Below are positions 61,318 to 64,000 of a stretch of DNA of 64,000 nucleotides, piece by piece; position 1 is the first letter of the stretch; every line of letters starts with the position of its first letter. Made by a program: the position numbers and the translations under genes. Location of the stretch: NCBI RefSeq assembly GCF_016695175.1, contig NZ_CP068023.1, positions 1,042,501 through 1,106,500 on the forward strand, in the 5' to 3' direction. The notes under the pieces are model-generated. The model ran no database searches. It was not told where the DNA came from and saw only the letters and a list, made by a program, of their open reading frames with translations. Source of the stretch: Pseudoalteromonas sp. GCY. Lineage in GTDB: Bacteria; Pseudomonadota; Gammaproteobacteria; Enterobacterales; Alteromonadaceae.

Positions 61318-64000
61318 ATGACTTTATTTTGGATACCCTTGCTATCCTTAATTGGCAGTTTTATCTCTGCATTTACGGGAAAGCTTTCTCGTAATCAGTC
61401 GACTGCTATAACCTTAGTAGCGCCAGCAGTGGCAATTTTACTTGCTGTTGATCTCGCCCCTGCTGTTTTCGCAGGAGAGACTATTCGGTACACATTTGAA
61501 TGGGTCCCGCTTCTAGATATTAACATCGCGTTTAGACTGGATGGTCTTGCGTTGTTGTTCGTTTTCATGATCTTGGGCATTGGTATGCTGGTTATCTTCT
61601 ATGCTAGATACTACCTTAGCAGCAATGATTCCATGCCTAAACTTTATGCTTACTTAATGCTCTTTATGACCGCCATGCTTGGTATCGTTATGTCTAATAA
61701 CGTATTACAGCTGTGGTTATTCTGGGAGCTTACCAGCATTAGTTCATTTTTACTTATTAGCTATTGGTGGCATAAGTCAGAGGCCCGCAAAGGGGCGAAA
61801 ATGGCACTTGCTATCACCGGCGGTGGCGGTTTAGCACTGCTTGCCGGCTTGATGTTGATAGGAGATATTGTTGGCAGTTATAACCTGGATGTGATTCTAT
61901 CGAGTCGTGAGCTTATTCAATCCCATGCATTATATGAAGTTGCCTTAATCCTTGTGCTACTGGGCGCATTTACCAAGTCCGCACAATTTCCATTCCATTT
62001 CTGGTTACCGCACGCGATGGCTGCACCAACGCCTGTAAGTGCGTACTTGCACTCTGCGACTATGGTGAAAGCTGGGATATTCTTACTGGCGCGTTTCTAT
62101 CCTGCGCTGGCGGGTACAGAGCTGTGGTTTATTCTCGTTGGCCTAACTGGCTTAGCGACGCTGCTCGTTGGCGCCTATATAGCGTTATTTAAACATGATC
62201 TAAAAGGTCTTCTGGCGTTTTCGACGATCAGTCATTTAGGCCTTATTACTTTATTACTTGGTCTGGATACTGAGCTTGCGACTGTTGCGGCGGTTTTCCA
62301 TATTATTAACCACGCAACGTTTAAGGCTTCTTTATTCATGGCGACGGGGATCATCGACCATGAAACGGGCACTCGTGATATGCGTAAACTCAACGGTATG
62401 TGGCGTTTTATGCCCTATACCGCAACGCTTGCGATGGTTGCCGCTTCTGCGATGGCAGGGGTGCCGTTACTTAATGGTTTCTTGTCTAAAGAAATGTTCT
62501 TTGCCGAGACGCTACACCAGCAACTTCTGGGCTCTATGTCGTGGTTGATTCCAATTTTGGCGACAATCGCCGGTGCATTCTCTGTTGCGTATTCGGCGCG
62601 ATTTATTCATGACGTATTCTTCAACGGAGATCCAATTGATTTACCGAAGGAGCCACATGAAGCGCCACGCTATATGCGTTTTCCAATCGAAATCTTGGTC
62701 GCTTTATGTTTGATAGTGGGCATGTTCCCTAACTTTATCGTTGATGGCATGTTAAAGACAGCATCAAGTGCGGTATTAGGGGAGGCTGCGCCAACCTTTG
62801 AGGTTGCTATTTGGCACGGCTTTAACCTACCACTGCTAATGAGCGGCCTTGCGGTATGTGGTGGTTTATTAATTTATACTCAGCGCAAATATCTATTCCA
62901 ATTCCAAGCTTCATTACCGCCAATGAACGCTAAGAAAACGTTTGAACGCACTATGTACAACATAGTGTCTTGGAGTCGCGCGCGTGTAAACGCAATAGAA
63001 AATGGTTCGTTACAGCGTTATCTGATGCTGATGTTTATTGTTGTGCTGGTGAGTGCAGGTTGGCCATTGTTTGAAATGTCACAGTTAGTGGGTAATTTAG
63101 AGCCGACACCAATTGACGTACATAACGGTATTGGTGCTGGTTTATTAATGATTGGAGCGATTGGCACGGTTATCTGGCACCGTACTCGTATGGTTGCACT
63201 GCTGATGATTTCGGTGGTTGGTCTCATGGTGTCGGTTGCCTTTACGCGCTTCTCAGCACCTGATCTAGCGCTTACTCAGTTAACGGTAGAAGTAGTAACC
63301 ATTATCCTGTTGATGCTTGCGTTATTCTTCTTACCGCAAAGAACGCCGAAGGAGTCTAGTTCTATTCGCGTACTACGTGATATGGGTATTGCTTCAGCAA
63401 TTGGTGTTATCATCGGAAGTATCAGTTACGCCTTGATCACAAGGCCATTGGATAGTATTTCTGAGTTCTTTATTGCAAACGCCAAAGTTGGCGGTGGCGG
63501 GACGAATGTCGTTAACGTTATCTTAGTAGATTTCCGTGGTTTTGATACGCTAGGTGAAATTACCGTACTGGGTATTGCGGCGCTGGGGATTTATAAGTTG
63601 CTGATCAACTTACCACTGTTTATGCCAGGTAGTGACAGTGAAGGTCGACCATGGGCGAAAGAGAGATATCCGCTACTGCTGGCAAGTATTTCGCAAAGCT
63701 TATTGCCTTTGGCATTGCTGGTCTCGGTTTATATTTTCTTGCGTGGCCACAATCTACCGGGTGGTGGATTTATCGCAGGCCTAATCACGGCGATAGCCTT
63801 TATTTTACAATATATTGCTCATGGTTCGAATTGGATTGCAGAGCGCTTTGATGTCAATTACCGCAAGATTATCGCAACCGGTATCGCGATTTCTCTAGCA
63901 ACCGGTGTGGGAAGTTGGTTCTTTGGCAAACCATTCTTAACCTCATGGTTTGATTATTTTGATATCCCATTGGTAGGTAAAACTGAGTTGGCAAGTGCCA
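61318..64000 (+). CDS. mrpA: Na+/H+ antiporter subunit A, MrpA/MnhA (partial, cut by the right edge)
   Basis: About 894 residues are visible with the frame open at the edge. The protein is a NuoL/ND5-like proton translocator with many transmembrane helices. [34 protein letters not shown] and the conserved lysine/histidine region [13 protein letters not shown] are typical. The last visible part contains [15 protein letters not shown], the MnhB-like C-terminal domain found in long MrpA proteins. The complex exchanges Na+ (or K+) for protons and helps salt and alkali tolerance. More mrp genes are expected beyond the edge. Confidence 0.92.
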   Translation, partial: MTLFWIPLLSLIGSFISAFTGKLSRNQSTAITLVAPAVAILLAVDLAPAVFAGETIRYTFEWVPLLDINIAFRLDGLALLFVFMILGIGMLVIFYARYYLSSNDSMPKLYAYLMLFMTAMLGIVMSNNVLQLWLFWELTSISSFLLISYWWHKSEARKGAKMALAITGGGGLALLAGLMLIGDIVGSYNLDVILSSRELIQSHALYEVALILVLLGAFTKSAQFPFHFWLPHAMAAPTPVSAYLHSATMVKAGIFLLARFYPALAGTELWFILVGLTGLATLLVGAYIALFKHDLKGLLAFSTISHLGLITLLLGLDTELATVAAVFHIINHATFKASLFMATGIIDHETGTRDMRKLNGMWRFMPYTATLAMVAASAMAGVPLLNGFLSKEMFFAETLHQQLLGSMSWLIPILATIAGAFSVAYSARFIHDVFFNGDPIDLPKEPHEAPRYMRFPIEILVALCLIVGMFPNFIVDGMLKTASSAVLGEAAPTFEVAIWHGFNLPLLMSGLAVCGGLLIYTQRKYLFQFQASLPPMNAKKTFERTMYNIVSWSRARVNAIENGSLQRYLMLMFIVVLVSAGWPLFEMSQLVGNLEPTPIDVHNGIGAGLLMIGAIGTVIWHRTRMVALLMISVVGLMVSVAFTRFSAPDLALTQLTVEVVTIILLMLALFFLPQRTPKESSSIRVLRDMGIASAIGVIIGSISYALITRPLDSISEFFIANAKVGGGGTNVVNVILVDFRGFDTLGEITVLGIAALGIYKLLINLPLFMPGSDSEGRPWAKERYPLLLASISQSLLPLALLVSVYIFLRGHNLPGGGFIAGLITAIAFILQYIAHGSNWIAERFDVNYRKIIATGIAISLATGVGSWFFGKPFLTSWFDYFDIPLVGKTELASA

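Overview
The window looks like chromosomal DNA of a marine gammaproteobacterium, most likely Pseudoalteromonas. Reasons: the conserved block tRNA-fMet–rimP–nusA–infB–rbfA–truB–rpsO–pnp–nlpI; tyrR, ompW, dapE and an ibpA-type gene; a multidomain chitinase; a MipA/OmpV plus DUF3019 pair; Cry-DASH and Fe-S photolyase genes; moderate GC; and short TPxVAGG-leader peptides that I associate with this genus. The genus is inferred, not tested. I see no transposase, integrase, prophage, CRISPR array or rRNA.

Layout. 1-7.1 kb: a secreted vWA-type protein cut by the left edge, two related esterases placed tail to tail, an AraC-type regulator broken by two frameshifts, a lipoprotein and an MFS transporter. 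7.3-14.1 kb: three small double-glycine leader peptides (one alone, two in tandem; one of them only 52 aa), an 850-aa GH18 chitinase, a VOC protein, a CDP-glycerol-transferase-like protein, a nitronate monooxygenase and a 59-aa membrane protein. 14.1-32.7 kb: one leftward operon of seven genes, mostly overlapping, behind a good sigma-70 promoter. 32.9-49.1 kb: tyrR, OmpW, DapE, a small heat-shock protein with a possible RNA thermometer, a phospholipase/PPIase/anchored coiled-coil operon, MipA/DUF3019, two photolyase-family genes, a globin-like protein and a delta-class carbonic anhydrase-like protein. 49.3-59 kb: a tRNA promoter, two 122-bp tandem repeats carrying tRNA-like elements, tRNA-fMet, then the translation/RNA-decay block. 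59-64 kb: nlpI overlapping a predicted zinc metalloprotease, then mrpA cut by the right edge.

The most unusual part is the seven-gene operon. It combines homologues of all three core poly-gamma-glutamate capsule proteins: a PgsA/CapA-type lipoprotein, a PgsC-type membrane protein with two tandem PgsC units and a long C-terminal extension, and a PgsB-type Mur-ligase-like enzyme with a large helical N-terminal extension. With them come parts expected for a two-membrane envelope: a 1407-aa secreted protein with a barrel-like C-terminus, an inner-membrane-anchored periplasmic protein, a secreted protein with zinc-amidohydrolase-like motifs and a CHASE2/GAF/PAS-like membrane sensor without a catalytic output domain. 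I infer that it makes and exports a poly-gamma-glutamate-like polymer through a Gram-negative envelope. The second candidate novelty is the family of orphan RiPP- or bacteriocin-like precursors.
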